In this document: positions 47,626-58,602 of the stretch, piece by piece
Layout of the letters: each line of letters begins with the position of its first letter
Numbering within the stretch: position 1 is the first letter of the stretch
Origin: Avena insularis
Lineage: Eukaryota; Streptophyta; Magnoliopsida; Poales; Poaceae
Direction: 5' to 3'
DNA length: 64,000 bases
Assembly: GCA_023614405.1 (NCBI GenBank)
Contig: CM042685.1
Coordinates: forward strand, 185,352,257-185,416,256
Notes under the pieces: model-generated
Told to the model about the DNA's origin: nothing
The model's input: only the letters and a program-made list of their open reading frames with translations
Databases searched by the model: none
Made by a program: the position numbers and the translations under genes

Positions 47626-50465
47626 ATGGGGAAGTCGAAGAAGTCTTCTTCTGTGGTTGGTACCAGCGCTGCTGGAGGGAAGAAGAGTGCTGCTGCTACC
47701 CGTGTCACCGACGGTGGCTGGCAGCGATTGGAGACGCGGGAGAGTGATCTCCGTAAGCTTCGTGAGTGGGGCTTGATCCCGCAGGATAGGGAGGCCGTCA
47801 AACTCCCAGGCAACGAGGTAATCCCCCGTCCCCCCGCTGGGTTTCGGGTTATGTTCCTCGCCTTCGTTCTTCGCGGCTTTTCCTTCCCAGTCCACGACTT
47901 CCTTCGTGGACTGCTTTTTTCTTCTGAACCATTGCATCATCTTTCCCCCAATTCTCTTCTTCACATTGCTTGTTTTATCACTTTATGCGAGTGTTGGCTT
48001 GGTATCGAGCCGCACTTTGGCCTCTTCCGGAAACTCTATTCCGTGAAGAGGCAATCTGGTTCGGATGGTGTTTATCCCATTGGGGGTTGCATCATCTCCC
48101 TCAAACCCAATCTGCTTTTCTTCTCTTTTTCCATGTCCGAATCTGTCCAGTACTGGCGGAGGCGATGGTTTTATATCCACGACTCCACAGTGGCTGGGCA
48201 GGATTTTGGTCTTACTCCTTTCGACCCCTCCCAAAAGATCGAGCCGAAGAGGTCCTGGAAAAACCAGATCTTGGATGGCGAGGTAGCGGAGATAGATGCT
48301 CTCTATCGTCGAGTGGAGGATCTCCAGCTGATTCCGGAGAAGGAGGTGAACGGTGTGGATATCATCCGCACTTTTCTTAAGCGTCGGGTGCAGCCGCTTC
48401 AGGCTAGGGCACACCCGATGTTTCTTTATGCTGGTCGTCATGACCCGACGAGGGTTTCGGCTGAAGAATTCTCCAGGGGAGATCTCGATGGTGTCCTTCG
48501 CCCACTTCTGAAGTTCAAGGGTGGAGAGGATATCCCAGGGAAGTCGCTGACTTCTCCGTTTTCTGCTTCACGTCCTGTTCCACTGGTGTAGATTCGGGTT
48601 GTGCGCGTAGCACTTTTTTCGACTACATTGTATTTGAATTTGTTTGCTAACAAATTTTCTTCTTCTGTGCAGGAGTTCAAGGTGTCGGGCATGTCGCCAC
48701 CGCTTTCCGAATTGTTTCCTGCTACACCGGACAATGAGGTAGTGGATTCCATGTCCGAGCTGCCATCGGCGCGATCTCCGGCTGAAGAGGCCAACGAGTC
48801 GAGCGAGGACCACACTCGCAAGCGGACACGAAGCTCCAGCGAGTCTTCGGATGCTTCGACTCCTCTGACTCCTAGGAATCCGCTATGGCTTGAACGTCAC
48901 AGTGATGGGCATGGAGGCTCTTCCTCTTCGATTCCTGCCGTTCCCGTGCGGGCTGTGGCACCGCACCCGTCGGCGAAGCGGAATAAGGAAGAAAAGAAGG
49001 AAGAGAAGAAAGAGTAGAAGAAGGTCCGGAGGACCCCTCCTGTCTTCGACCTGAGCGAGCTTGACTCGTAAGTTTCCTTAGTCTTGCACTGCCTTTTCTT
49101 GCCTGTTTACTTTGTACTTGTGCTAATTTGTCCTTGTGCAGCCACTCCTCCAATGACTCCTCAAGTGATGGTGCTCGGGAGATGATGGGGGAGTCGAAAG
49201 TCGCGTTTCCTCCTCCTCAGACGGTGGCTACCTCTAAAGGCGTTGCTCTAGACCCTTCTCCGCAGGAGGTCCAGGTGGTTGCGCCTCAGAAGGCTGCAAG
49301 CGGACCTTCGGATTTGCCGTCGGATCATGTGAGTAGTTCTGCCTCCTGCTACGGGGGAAGCCCCCGAGCATCTATAAAGGAGTTTTGTTGTTTGTTCTTC
49401 CATCGGGTCTCGGGGGGGAGCCCCCGAGCGCTTTCGTGTGTGTAGTTTGCTTCTGCTCTTTCTTTTGGGCATAGCCCCGACTCCTTCTTTTGACTAGTAG
49501 GTCTTTTTCCTGCAGCCTTTTGTGCAAGATGCCAAACGACTGGTGCAGCAGCACCTGGCGCTGGAGGCGAGCCTCAAACAGCTTCAAGGTACTTTATGCC
49601 TTGGTATTTGCTTCTTCTTGTATTCTTGTCCTGTTATCCGACGTTTGTATTGTTTAAATGCAGAGGAGCACAACATCTCCCTTCGTGAGATTGATGCTCT
49701 CAAAAAGAGCCTCGGTCAAGCAGAGAAGAAAACCGAGGTCGCCGTTGGTGCGAAGGAGCGCCTCGAGCTAGAGCTGGCTACTGCGGCCGAGGCTAAGGAG
49801 CGCCTGCAGCGGGAGGCTACGGACCGTGAGGAGCAGCTTGCCACCGCCACGGCTTTCGCCATATCAGCTGCCAAGGCTATTTCGGGTGAGTATCTCCACC
49901 TTCCTCTTTTGATTTCCTTGTCTTTCTTTTGCGGTGCTTTCGTTCATTCTTCTTCCTTGTTGTCTTAGATGCCGCAGGCATCGAGTTTGATCGCGGTGCT
50001 CTGCAGCACGGGAGTGCTCTGGATGATGCTGCTGCGGTGGTCGAAGATCGCTGCGGCACCGTCGTCAACTCGCTTGCCAAGGCCAAGGAGGTCCTTGGGC
50101 GCTTCTACAAGGAGCTTGTCCCCAAGGGCGCGGCCCTTGATGATGTTGATGCTCTGGCGGAGGCACTGTCAGCCGAAGCACCTGCGGCGTACAAGCGCAA
50201 GCAGAAGGGCATCGGCGCATCCGTCGGGCTGGCAATGGCCTTGGCGGCTGGAGTGGAGCTGGACCTTCCCCAGGTCACTTCCCGGATGCCAACGACTGCT
50301 GACGGATCCGAGGTAGCCTTCGCCACCTATGTTGCTCGCTGTAAGCGTTACGGGCCGAAGCTGATTGATCTGCTGGCTGAGTACGCGCTAAGCGAGGGAA
50401 GCCAAGGCGGGCGGTCGCTCGAGGCTTCGTGCCGCTGCGTCTTCCGCGCTGTAGCTGTAGGATAG
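47626..50465 (+). pseudogene. Antisense gene of the Tat element, six exons, one stop (777 codons)
   Basis: Plus-strand gene opposite the element's own coding strand. My model: exons 47626-48585, 48673-49067, 49142-49328, 49516-49588, 49664-49885, 49969-50465. Every intron is GT...AG. The exon lengths sum to 2334, a multiple of three, and the joined frame ends at TAG 50463-50465. One stop, TAG at 49015-49017 in a Glu/Lys run of exon 2, breaks it. The N-terminus is basic and Ser-rich (MGKSKKSSS...). Exon 1 carries the region I associate with Pfam 'putative gypsy type transposon' (Transposase_28): GFRVMFLAFVLRGFSFPVHD, then LGIEPHFGLFRKLYSVK. Exons 4-5 form a heptad-rich coiled coil, and exon 6 is mostly helical. 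The start has a fair context (CCGCAATGGG). Function unknown; it is not a transposase by any motif I see. Introns contain two hairpins of the form CTCGGGGG...CCCCCGAG. Confidence 0.78.
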
Positions 50466-50603
50466 TTGTAGTCTCTTTTTTTGTAATTATTTTGATGAAC
50501 AAATCCTTGTTCCATGTTGTGGCTTTTGATGCACTTAATGAATTTGTTGAGTTATGTGCTCCTTCGTCTGTGTTTTCATGTCTTTGCCTTTCTGTTGGTC
50601 TAG

Positions 50604-51401
50604 GGTCCTTCGGGTGCTGATCCCGTTGACACCTCGCCTGCAGCGCGACTACGGCCATCCTTGGATGATGCGTCGCAGCTTGCGTTTCTTCGAGACCGTG
50701 TTCGTAGTCTTGAGAAAGAGTTGCTTGGGGTGCGTGGCCATGCCGACGTTTGGAAGTCCAAGGCGGATCGAGGTGCTGCCAGAGAGGAGTACTTGATGCT
50801 TCGATTATCCGAGCAACCGATTGTAAGTTTTCGTCTTTGTTGCCGATTTCTTTGATCGCTGCCCGGCATTGCATCTTACTGTGTTGCAAGTATTGCAGGT
50901 GCTAACCTTGCCCCAAGGAAGGAGAAGGAGCGTGTTGCTGTTCGGGTCAATTGCTTGACTCAACAGGACATGGAAGCCGGCGGGTTCTTCTGGATGTATC
51001 GTGATCGTGCTATGGTCCTTATGACGGTGCAAGATCGCATTCATCAAGTATCGCGGGTGCTTCGTCAGGTGCAGACTTCACTCGCGTCGGTTCTGCATCT
51101 GATGTTTCCGCTGGATGCTGCACCGTCAACCCTCTCTAGTCTTCTGCCGAAGTTTCGGAACGTGCATCGTGTCAAGGAATTGGTGCGGCATCAGCTCGTC
51201 GCAGGGGTGAAGGTTGCGCTGTCCCTTGTGAGGCTGCATCGCCCTGATGTAGATCTGTCCGCTGTAGCGGCTGGGCCACCCCTTCGGCTGGATGGTGGTG
51301 TGTGGGATATGCGTCCGCATTACGCGGCTGTAAGGCAGTATGCCGAAGAGATCGTAGATCTGTTTGAGCAGCGTGCTCAGGTTATTCTTCAGAGTAGGTA
51401 G
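50604..51401 (+). pseudogene. Second antisense coding segment of the Tat element
   Basis: Follows the first antisense gene by 138 bp. A pyrimidine-rich CTGTTGGTCTAG precedes 50604. From there the frame PSGADPVDTSPA... through SLEKELLGVRGHADVWKSK (coiled-coil-like) runs to a GTAAG donor near 50823. After TGTGTTGCAAGTATTGCAG (about 50899) a second exon, with MEAGGFFWMYRDRAMV and VALSLVRLHRPDVDLSAV, ends at TAG 51399-51401. No clear start codon, so it may be further exons of the preceding gene reached by alternative splicing, or its original C-terminal half. It ends tail-to-tail with pol, whose end is at 51741. Confidence 0.5.
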
Positions 51402-51740
51402 TACCTATAAAAGAGATAGATGTAAAATTTGTATATATTTGACTAGGCATGTTTTGCCCTTTGATATAAAGGTTTGGTTGTTGTTTGAGCACGTAGTGCT
51501 TTGCTCACATACGTGTCCTTTTCGTTAGCCTGACGTGGTCAGCTACTCAGGTGTACACATGTTATCCTCAGTCGACGAAATCGTGAGGTGGGGGGAGCCC
51601 CCGAGTGCGTTTGTAGCATGAAGTAAAAGTGTGAATAGAAAACAAAATTTTGGAGCAAGACACTTATCTTTATTTATATCGTAATGGAGGAGGTACATTG
51701 TTCGGCTGAATAGCCTTATTGAAAGTAAAGGGGTAGGTAG
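51402..51740. other. Convergent spacer between pol and the antisense gene
   Basis: AT-rich 3' untranslated sequence for both strands. It contains another GGGGGAGCCCCCGAGT (about 51591-51606), the motif of the purine tract. No ORF. Confidence 0.5.
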
Positions 51741-52948
51741 CTAGGGGTAGAATCATCGCAGATGTGCGATGTTCTATGGGTTGGAGTATGCGACTCCAGA
51801 ATCCACATGCTTGAGGCGATAGGCGCCACCTGGGATGACTTCGGTGATGATGTAGGGTCCTTCCCATGGCGACTCGAATTTCTTCGGTCGCTCTTGCTTG
51901 AGTCGCAGAACTAGGTCTCCTTCGACGAAGGACCTTGGGCACAGCAGTCGGCTGTGGTAGTTGCGGAGGCTCTGCTGGTACACCGCTGATCGAGCTGCTG
52001 CTATGTCTCGTGCTTCGTCGAGTGTGTCGACGGCGTCTTCGAGTGTAGCCGTGGATTCGGCTTCGCTATAAGCGACGACCCGGGGGGCCTGGTGGCGTAC
52101 TTTGGCTGGTAGCACGGCTTCGGCTCCGTGCACCATGAAGAACATCGTGTAGCCGGTGGAGTTGTTTGGCGTGGTACGCAGGCTCCATAGGACGGAGGGT
52201 AGCTCTTTCATCCAGGCTCCGACGAGTCGCTCGAGTGGGCTCATGAGGCGCTTCTTGATGCTAGCACCGATTAGGCCGTTGGCCTTTTCCACCTGCCCGT
52301 TCGTTTGCGGGTGCGCCACAGAGGCGTATGTGATGTTGATTCCGAGGCCTTCGTAGAAGTCTTGGAATTCTTTGGAGATGAAGTTCGATCCATTGTCGGT
52401 GATGATGCTATGCGATGCCGAACCATGAACAATGGATTCAAAGAACTTGACGGCAGTCTTGCCCTTTTGGTTAGTGATCGGCATGGCTTCGATCCACTTG
52501 GTGAATTTGTCGACTGCGACCAGGAGGTAGACGTTCCCCCCTTTCGAGGACCTTGGCAGTTTTCCGATCATGTCGAGGCCCCATTGGGCGAAGAGCCAGG
52601 CTAAAGGTATGGGCCTATGCTCTGACCCGGGTGCATGTGGTTTGTTGGCAAACCCTTGGCACCCTTTGCATCTTCGGACGATGTCTTTTGCATCGTTCAT
52701 GGCCATTGGCCAGTAGAATCCAGCTCGTAGAGCTTTGGCGACAAGGAGCGGCTGCCTGCGTGATGGCCGCAGATGCCCTCGTGGATGTCTTGAAGTATGG
52801 TTTTCCCGTCACCGATGGTGACGCACCTTTGTAGTACACCCGAAATGCTGCGCTTGTACAGCTCGCCATTGATGATGGTGAAGGCTTTTGACTGGCGAGA
52901 TATGCGCCCGGCATCCGTCGGGCTATCAGGCAGTTCTCCGTCTATCAA
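51741..52948 (-). pseudogene. Tat integrase, broken
   Basis: Minus strand. The first part (52948-52697) has the histidine pair of the zinc-binding domain (DIHEGICGHHAGSRSL). After a frameshift at about 52700-52740 comes CKGCQGFANKPH, whose two Cys complete the HHCC site. The catalytic core has GLDMIGKLP (first Asp), SIITDNGSNF (second Asp) and GQVEKANGL (Glu), so all three catalytic residues are kept. The C-terminal part has RSFVEGDLVLRL and WEGPYIITEV. In-frame TAG at 51774 and TGA further on cut the last ten codons before the normal end at 51741. Integrase would insert the DNA copy into the genome. Confidence 0.88.
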
Positions 52949-52951
52949 GTA

Positions 52952-53949
52952 CTAGAGGTATGGCCATGTCCAGGTTTCTTCGACTACCATGACCTGCATC
53001 AGGTTGACCACGGCGACCTCTGTGTCCAGTTTTTCGGGTCCTTCATGACCTTCGGGTAGCGTAGCCCCCGAGTGTTCTACTTCTTCTGGTGATCCCTTGG
53101 GGAATTTCCGCTTGATGGATGGCACGCAGATCTGTTCGAGGAACACACCTGGTGGCACCCTTGCGCAGGTGGAGCCGATGTTGGCGAGTCTGTCGGCCTC
53201 CTCGTTGCTTTATCTTCCAACGTGTCGAAGCTCGCAGCCATCAAATTCTCCCTCGAGTGAGTTGTAGAGTGCGCGATACGCGATCATGTTTTCGGCGTGT
53301 GCGTCGCACTCATTCATCGTCTGTTGGATGACGAGGTTGGAGTCACCGTAGATGACCAGGCGCGTTGCGCCACGGATCTTTGCCATCCTCACGCCATGGA
53401 TGAGGGCTTCGTATTCGGCCTCGTTGTTGGAAACTCGGAATTTCATCCGAAGGACGTACTTCATCTTGTTGCCCTGCGGGGAGGTCAGTATGACCCCGGC
53501 TCCCGCTCCAGCTTCGCGCTTGGAGCCGTGGAAATGCATCGTCCATGACTGCGACATGTCTAGGGTGTCTGGCAGCTGCAGCTCCATCCAGTGTACAAGG
53601 AAGTCCGGGAGGACCTGAGATTTGATTGGGAGTCGCTTCTCGTAGACGATGTCTAGGGGTGACAGCTCGATGCCCCACAGGGCCACGCGTCTTGTGGCCT
53701 CCGAATTGTTCAGGATGCTGTTCAGGGGTGCCTCGTTGACGACCATCACCTGGTGCTCCTGGAAGTAATGGCTCAGCCGACGAGCCATCATGAACGCGCC
53801 GTAGGCGAGTTTCTGGTAGTGAGGGTACCTCTGCTTTGTTGGTGTTAATACCTTGCTAAGGTAGTAGATTGGGCGTTGGACCCCATGGGTCTTGCCTTCT
53901 TCGGGTCGCTCGACCACTAGCACGGTGCTTATCACCTAGTGTGTGGCTA
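52952..53949 (-). pseudogene. Tat RNase H and second (archaeal-type) RNase H, broken
   Basis: Minus strand, continuing RT after two stops. The first domain has RPIYYLSKVLTPTKQRYPHY and ends in the connection region (LPIKSQVLPDFLVHWMEL). A second RNase H follows: WTMHFHGSKREAGAGAGVIL, then NNEAEYEALIHGVRMA and LVIYGDSNLVIQQ. In this family the first motif normally reads FDGS; here it is FHGS, so the first catalytic Asp is a His. The Glu of NEAEYEAL and the Asp of GDSNLV remain. A TAA at 53210 interrupts before SNEEADRLAN. Two RNase H domains in tandem mark the Tat lineage. Confidence 0.85.
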
Positions 53950-54960
53950 CTATGTACAGCGGTAGGGGCTCGCGTTCTTTTGGAGTAACCAAGACGGCGA
54001 GGTGGAGAGCAGCCACTTCAGATCTTCGAATGCATCGTCCGCTTCGGGTGTCCACTCGAATTTGTCTGCCTTGCGTAGTAGCTGGTAGAATGGCAGGGCT
54101 TTCTCGCCCATGCGGCTGATGAACCTGCTCAATGCCGCTATTCGCCCTGCGAGCTGCTGGACACCCTTGAGATTCTTTGGTTTCTCCATGGCCATTATGA
54201 CCTGTATTTTCTTCGGGTTCGCCTCGATCCCTCGCTGGGAGATGAAGTAGCCAAGCAGCTGACCTGATGGGATGCTGAAGGCGGACTTTTCAGGGTTGAG
54301 CTTGATCCTGTAGCGGTCGAGATTATCGAACGTCTCGCGGAGATCGTTGATGAGTGTTCTCGCCTCCTCGGTTTTGATGACCATGTCGTCGACATAGACT
54401 TGGACATTGCTACCGATCTGGTCCTTCAAGCATGCCTGCATGCACCGTTGGTACGTGGCACCTGAATTTTTTAGCCCAAAAGGCATTGTGTTGTAGCAGA
54501 ACACTCTAAATGGCGTGATGAACGCCGTTTTCTCTTGGTCTTCGACCTTGAGTCGAATCTGGTTGTAGCCTGAGTAGGCATCGAGGAAGGAGATTTTCTC
54601 GCATCCTGCGGTCGAATCGATGATCTGGTCGATCCGAGGAAGAGGGAAGTGATCCTTTGGGCAGTGCTTGTTCAACGACGTGAAGTCCACGCACAGCCGC
54701 AGGATGTCCGTGTCCTTTTTGGGGACCATCACTATATTAGCGAGCCACTCGCTTTGTTTAATCTCTCTGATGAAGTATGCAGTGAGTAGTCTGTTGATTT
54801 CCATCCCGATGGCTTTGGCCCGTGGCTCGGACAGTCTCCGGATGGACTGCTTGATGGGCTTGGTGTCTAGAAAGACGTTTGGTGCGTGCTTTCCGAATTC
54901 CACAGAACTCTGGCATGTCCGAGGACACCGGTAATTCCCCAGCGCTCACGGAGGAATTCG
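53950..54960 (-). pseudogene. Tat reverse transcriptase, nearly intact frame
   Basis: A 317-codon open frame (54903-53950) carries the RT blocks in order: NIVMVPKKDTDILRLCVDFT, HFPLPRIDQIID, ISFLDAYSGYNQI (first Asp), TAFITPFRVFCYNTMPFGLK, and QVYVDDMVIK (YVDD catalytic pair), then LGYFISQRGIEANPKKI. All three catalytic aspartates are present. The N-terminal join to protease is frameshifted near 54900, and a TAG follows the last codon. The domain copies the RNA into DNA. It is the best-preserved domain of the element. Confidence 0.92.
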
Positions 54961-54974
54961 ACGAGCGCGCTTTC

Positions 54975-55616
54975 CTATGCGGGGCTGAGATCGTTAGCGA
55001 TCAGCACCGTCTTGGAGGCATCCGTCGGGTGGACCTGCACCTTCTTTGTGTTGACGGTGGAGTCGAAAGACATATCAGGTGCGTTTTGTCGTGTGACTGG
55101 GGGTGCCCCATTGTCCGTCACCTCGTGGAGCTTTACGAGCTCCTCTTGCATGCCGAATGACTGGGATATTCTGTTGAAGTCCCTGTCGCAGTGGTCCGAT
55201 CGGGTGAAGCTCCCGTGAACCGTGATGAAGCCTCTGGGTCTTGGCATCTTGAGTAGCAGGTACGCGTAGTGTGGTACTGCCAGGAACCTTGCGAATGCTA
55301 CACGCCCGAGGATGGTGTGGTATTGTGATGGCCAGTCCACCACTTCGAACTCGAGCCGCTCACATCGGAAGTTGTATGTCTTGCCGAAGATGATGTCGAG
55401 CCATATCTTTCCCAGGGGGAATATGCCCTTTCCTGGGACGATGCCGTGGAACGTTGTGTCTGACTGTTCCAGGCTGCACAGCGGGATCCGCATTGCTGCT
55501 AGAGTGCTTGCGAACATCAGGTTGATGCCGCTGCCGCCGTCCATGAAGACACGGCTCATCTCAAAACCTCCGATCTACGCCTCCAGCACCAGGGCAGCAT
55601 GACCTGGAAGAGGGAC
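54975..55616 (-). pseudogene. Tat aspartic protease
   Basis: Open frame of 194 codons with MSRVFMDGGSGINLMFASTL, where Asp of MDGGSG is catalytic, then HTILGRVAFARFLAVPHYAYL. It is preceded in frame by a stop at about 55575 in VLEA-stop-IGGFE. The acidic tail leads into RT. It would process the Gag-Pol polyprotein. Confidence 0.85.
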
Positions 55617-57647
55617 CTAGAAAGGGTGATCCGAACGGCTGAACATGATGCAGGACTCCGATCCGCTGAGGTACTCAGGGATGGCGGGTGGAGCTGTCAC
55701 GGCCAGGTTTATCTGATGGGTGATTTTCTTCTGCACCCTATTCGTTGGGCGCCCCTTCTGGATCATCAGTGCTCCATTCGGCGGGGGATACCCGTGCCAA
55801 ACGTTGTTTTGTGCTGGTGAGGCACATTGGTTTGGGCCTCCTACGGGTGGCGGTGGAGGAGCTCCATGCGCTATCTCTCCTGGTGCGGGTGCGTTCCCAA
55901 ATCCAGGGGGTGGGGCTTGCTGCCTCATCTGAACCATGCTTTCGCTGAGCTTCTAGAACTCGCGGTAGTCCTTGAGCATGTGGCTTGCCTTCTTCTTACC
56001 ATCTTGCTTGTTGATGTAGAACTGGATGGTACATGGACCCGACAGTTTTTCGTATGCTGAGGGTCCGTGACTGTGCTGGGCGTCCTCCATCGCGGAAGTT
56101 GCCTCCACGGTATCTGCCGCTGTTGCGGTTGGCGTCGTTGCGGCGATCGGCGTAGCCGACCGCGACCATGTCGGGTCCATCGCGATCGTCGTAGACGCGT
56201 GGTCTCCTCTTGCTACGGCGCTCCCGTCGTCGGCCGTAGTCGTCCTCTTCCTCCGATTGTGCCCGGTGGACGGAATCTTCGCCGTCGGCCCACCTGTTGG
56301 CGATGTCCATGAGGTGGTCGAGTGTCTTGGGCTTGACGCGCCCAAGTTCTTCCTTGAAGTCCTGGCGCATGACGCCGTCCTTGAAGGCGTCGATGGCCCT
56401 TTCTTTGGAGATGTGCGCCGTGGAGTTCTTGGTGTTGGACCAGCGCAATATGTACGAGCGAATGGATTCGCCCGTTCGTTGAGTACAGGCTCACAACTCC
56501 TCGATCGAGGCGGGCCTCTTGCTGGTGCCTTTGAAGTTTCAGATGAAACTGTAAGCCAGCTCCTCCCAGCTTCGGATGGATCCTAAAGATAGGCTTCTAA
56601 GCCAGATCCGGGTTGCGCCTGTCAGCTGCAGCTGAAGGCATTGCATGGCGGTTTCCTTGTTTCCACCGTGCATCTTGACGGATGACAGGTGGTCGCTGAG
56701 CCACGCCTTGGGGTCCTGTGTGCCGTCGAACTTCGGAGTATCCGAAGGAAGCTTGAAATTTCACGGCATCCGTGTCCGTCGGACAGATCTGCTGAAGCAC
56801 CGGGCTCCGCAGAGTTCTCCTTCGTCTTCATCCATCTCGGATTCAGACGAGCATGCGCGCTTGGCTCACGCTTTGTCGATTTCGCGCTGTGTGAGCACGT
56901 CTCTGGCGTCGTAATCACGGCTGCGATGACGCGAGCTCTTGTGCCTTCGAGGAAGGTCATGGTCCTCTTCTTCGGATGAAGGAGTGGGGCTGCGGTCGAA
57001 CCTGACCGTAGCTTTCTTTTTAGGCTCCGTAGGAGCTTCATGATGGAGCGCAGATCCGACGAGTCCGAGTCTGGTGAGTGCGGACTTGTGCATGGCTATT
57101 TTTGGGTCCCCCTCCGGAGGTTGGTGGGACGCGAGGTACGCGGTGGCTGCCATGATCGCAGCTTGCGGCGTCTTCGGGATGATGTTGCCATCGGCATCCA
57201 TCTCCATGAAGGATGCGTGGAGGGTTCGGGTCACCTCACGGCGCTCCTTGGGGTCCATGTTCTCTGCCCGGGAGCGGTGCTTGTTACCGTGGTTGCCGTT
57301 CGAGCTGGAGCTGATGCCCTTGGTGGAGAGCGTAGCTCGTCGCGCACTGGACTCCGAGGCTGCTTGCGTTTGTCAAGCACCTCTTGCATCTTGACCTGCT
57401 TCTTGTGCTCCTCGATCAGGAGCAAGTGGTATGACATGAGCAGGTCCCGGGAGGCATCTGCGGGCAGGATCGTGCTGCCCACCACGGCGGCGCGTGCCTG
57501 GGCCCATCCTTCTTTGCTAAGGCGGATGACCTGGCCGACGTTGTCCCCTTCAGGTGGGGGGGGGGACTGGCTTCTTTTGTTCCCACCGTTTCGGTCCTGC
57601 GGGTTAGGTGGCGGGTTGGGCGGCGGGTTGGGCGCTCGCTGATCCAT
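55617..57647 (-). pseudogene. gag: Tat gag, broken by several stops and frameshifts
   Basis: Begins MDQRAPNPPP at 57647 in a Pro-rich leader (a G10 homopolymer on the plus strand at 57556-57565 encodes part of it). A frame change falls at 57231-57258, and the next part (MDPKERREVTRTL...) stops at 56866. The capsid core reads KFDGTQDPKAWLSDHL, then IWLRSLSLGSIRSWEELAY, with stops either side, and continues as MRWSNTKNSTAHISKERAI to about 55996. After another frame change comes CTIQFYINKQDGKKKASHML, the place of the Tat gag knuckle region, then MVQMRQQAPPPGFG and a Pro-rich end. Upstream, in the same frame, an open stretch extends through the primer site into the LTR and is closed by one TAG (57654) just before this ATG. 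Confidence 0.83.
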
Positions 57648-58082
57648 GTCTCTCTAGATGACTACGGCGCATTGGTAGCGCTCGTAGATTGGTCCGCTGC
57701 TGCCGCAACTTTCAGATCCGGAACCGTAGGTCCCTTCATCCGATGGCGTATCACACAGATCGGAGTTGCGGCTGCTGCTGTCATATGACTCATCTGTTGT
57801 TGATGATGTGCGTAGAACAGGGTGTGGGGCCCATGCAGCGGGCCTGATTGATGGTAGGGGCACCCGCTCTGGGAGGCGGAGGGTGCCAGTTTGCCCCACC
57901 TGGAAGCAGAAGCTCCCGAACAGGATCTCGAGTCCGTCGCCTACGGGATCGAAGTCCTTCATGGTGGCCGGTGAGTGGGCGGTGAAGTCGAAAGCACCGA
58001 AGAGGAGGTGACTCTCCGTCGCCGCAGAGTTGTAGATCGCTTGGGTTGGGACTGTCACGATCGCACAATCAGCGTCCCTAGT

Positions 58083-58100
58083 TCCCACAGACGGCGCCAA
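58083..58100 (-). other. Primer-binding site of Tat element
   Basis: On the minus strand TTGGCGCCGTCTGTGGGA starts one base after the LTR. This sequence is the usual primer site of Tat/Retand-type Gypsy elements. Confidence 0.88.
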
Positions 58101-58101
58101 T

Positions 58102-58602
58102 TGACGAGGTTTGATCTCGTCAATGCCCATTGTCATGGACTTGGGTTTTGGAGAAGATGGGGATGCTGGAGATCGCGGAACGGTTAGCAAACAAGCAACA
58201 CGGGGACACGAGGGTTACCCAGGTTCAGGTCCCTAGAGGGAAAACCCTACTCCTACTTGTCTGCTCTTGATTACGGCGGAACCGGTGATTATAGGGGTGC
58301 GCAGATGCAATCTGGCGTGGAGGTGTGTATGCGAAAGTATGAGGTCAGAGATCTAGGTCGTGCCCTCTTGGCCTTTATATAGACTTAGGCAGGTCCCAGG
58401 CACAGATATAGTTGGTTACAGGTTCTCGGGCTTACCCCTTTGAATTTCCTATCTACTCTAGTCTTGCTCTCCAAGGATCGGAAGGCGTCATGGGCCTTGG
58501 CCACCCGAAAGTCTTCATGGTCCGGCGTATATTTGCCGTGGGCCTTCCTTGGGCTAGACCAGGTATGCTGAGGTCGTGTATCTGCGGGGTATAACCATGT
58601 CA
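58102..58602 (-). repeat. 5' LTR of Tat element (501 bp)
   Basis: In element orientation it runs from TGACATGG (58602) to CCTCGTCA (58102), flanked by CTTGG at 58603-58607. TATA box CTATATAAAGG on the minus strand at 58372-58382. The block just upstream of it (about 58394-58433) differs completely from the other LTR. Confidence 0.93.

Larger units (their letters stand above)
45817..58602 (-). mobile_element. Tat-lineage Gypsy element, complete (12.8 kb), minus strand
   Basis: LTRs of 498 and 501 bp, CTTGG duplication (45812-45816, 58603-58607), primer site TGGCGCCGTCTGTGGGAA next to the right-hand LTR on the minus strand. Minus-strand order: gag, protease, RT, RNase H, a second RNase H, integrase. 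A plus-strand intron-bearing gene lies between pol and the 3' LTR. Known: Tat/Retand-type elements are marked by the second RNase H and by antisense ORFs in that place. All sense coding regions carry stops or frameshifts. The LTRs differ by a few percent plus one divergent patch. Confidence 0.93.

Noticed and set aside
47626..50465. A host gene on the plus strand
   Set aside because: It lies wholly inside the Tat element between matching LTRs and target duplications, in the position known for antisense ORFs of this lineage.
6377..58100. tRNA genes at the tRNA-like sites
   Set aside because: Only 12-18 bases complementary to tRNA 3' ends are present beside LTRs; these are primer-binding sites, not genes.
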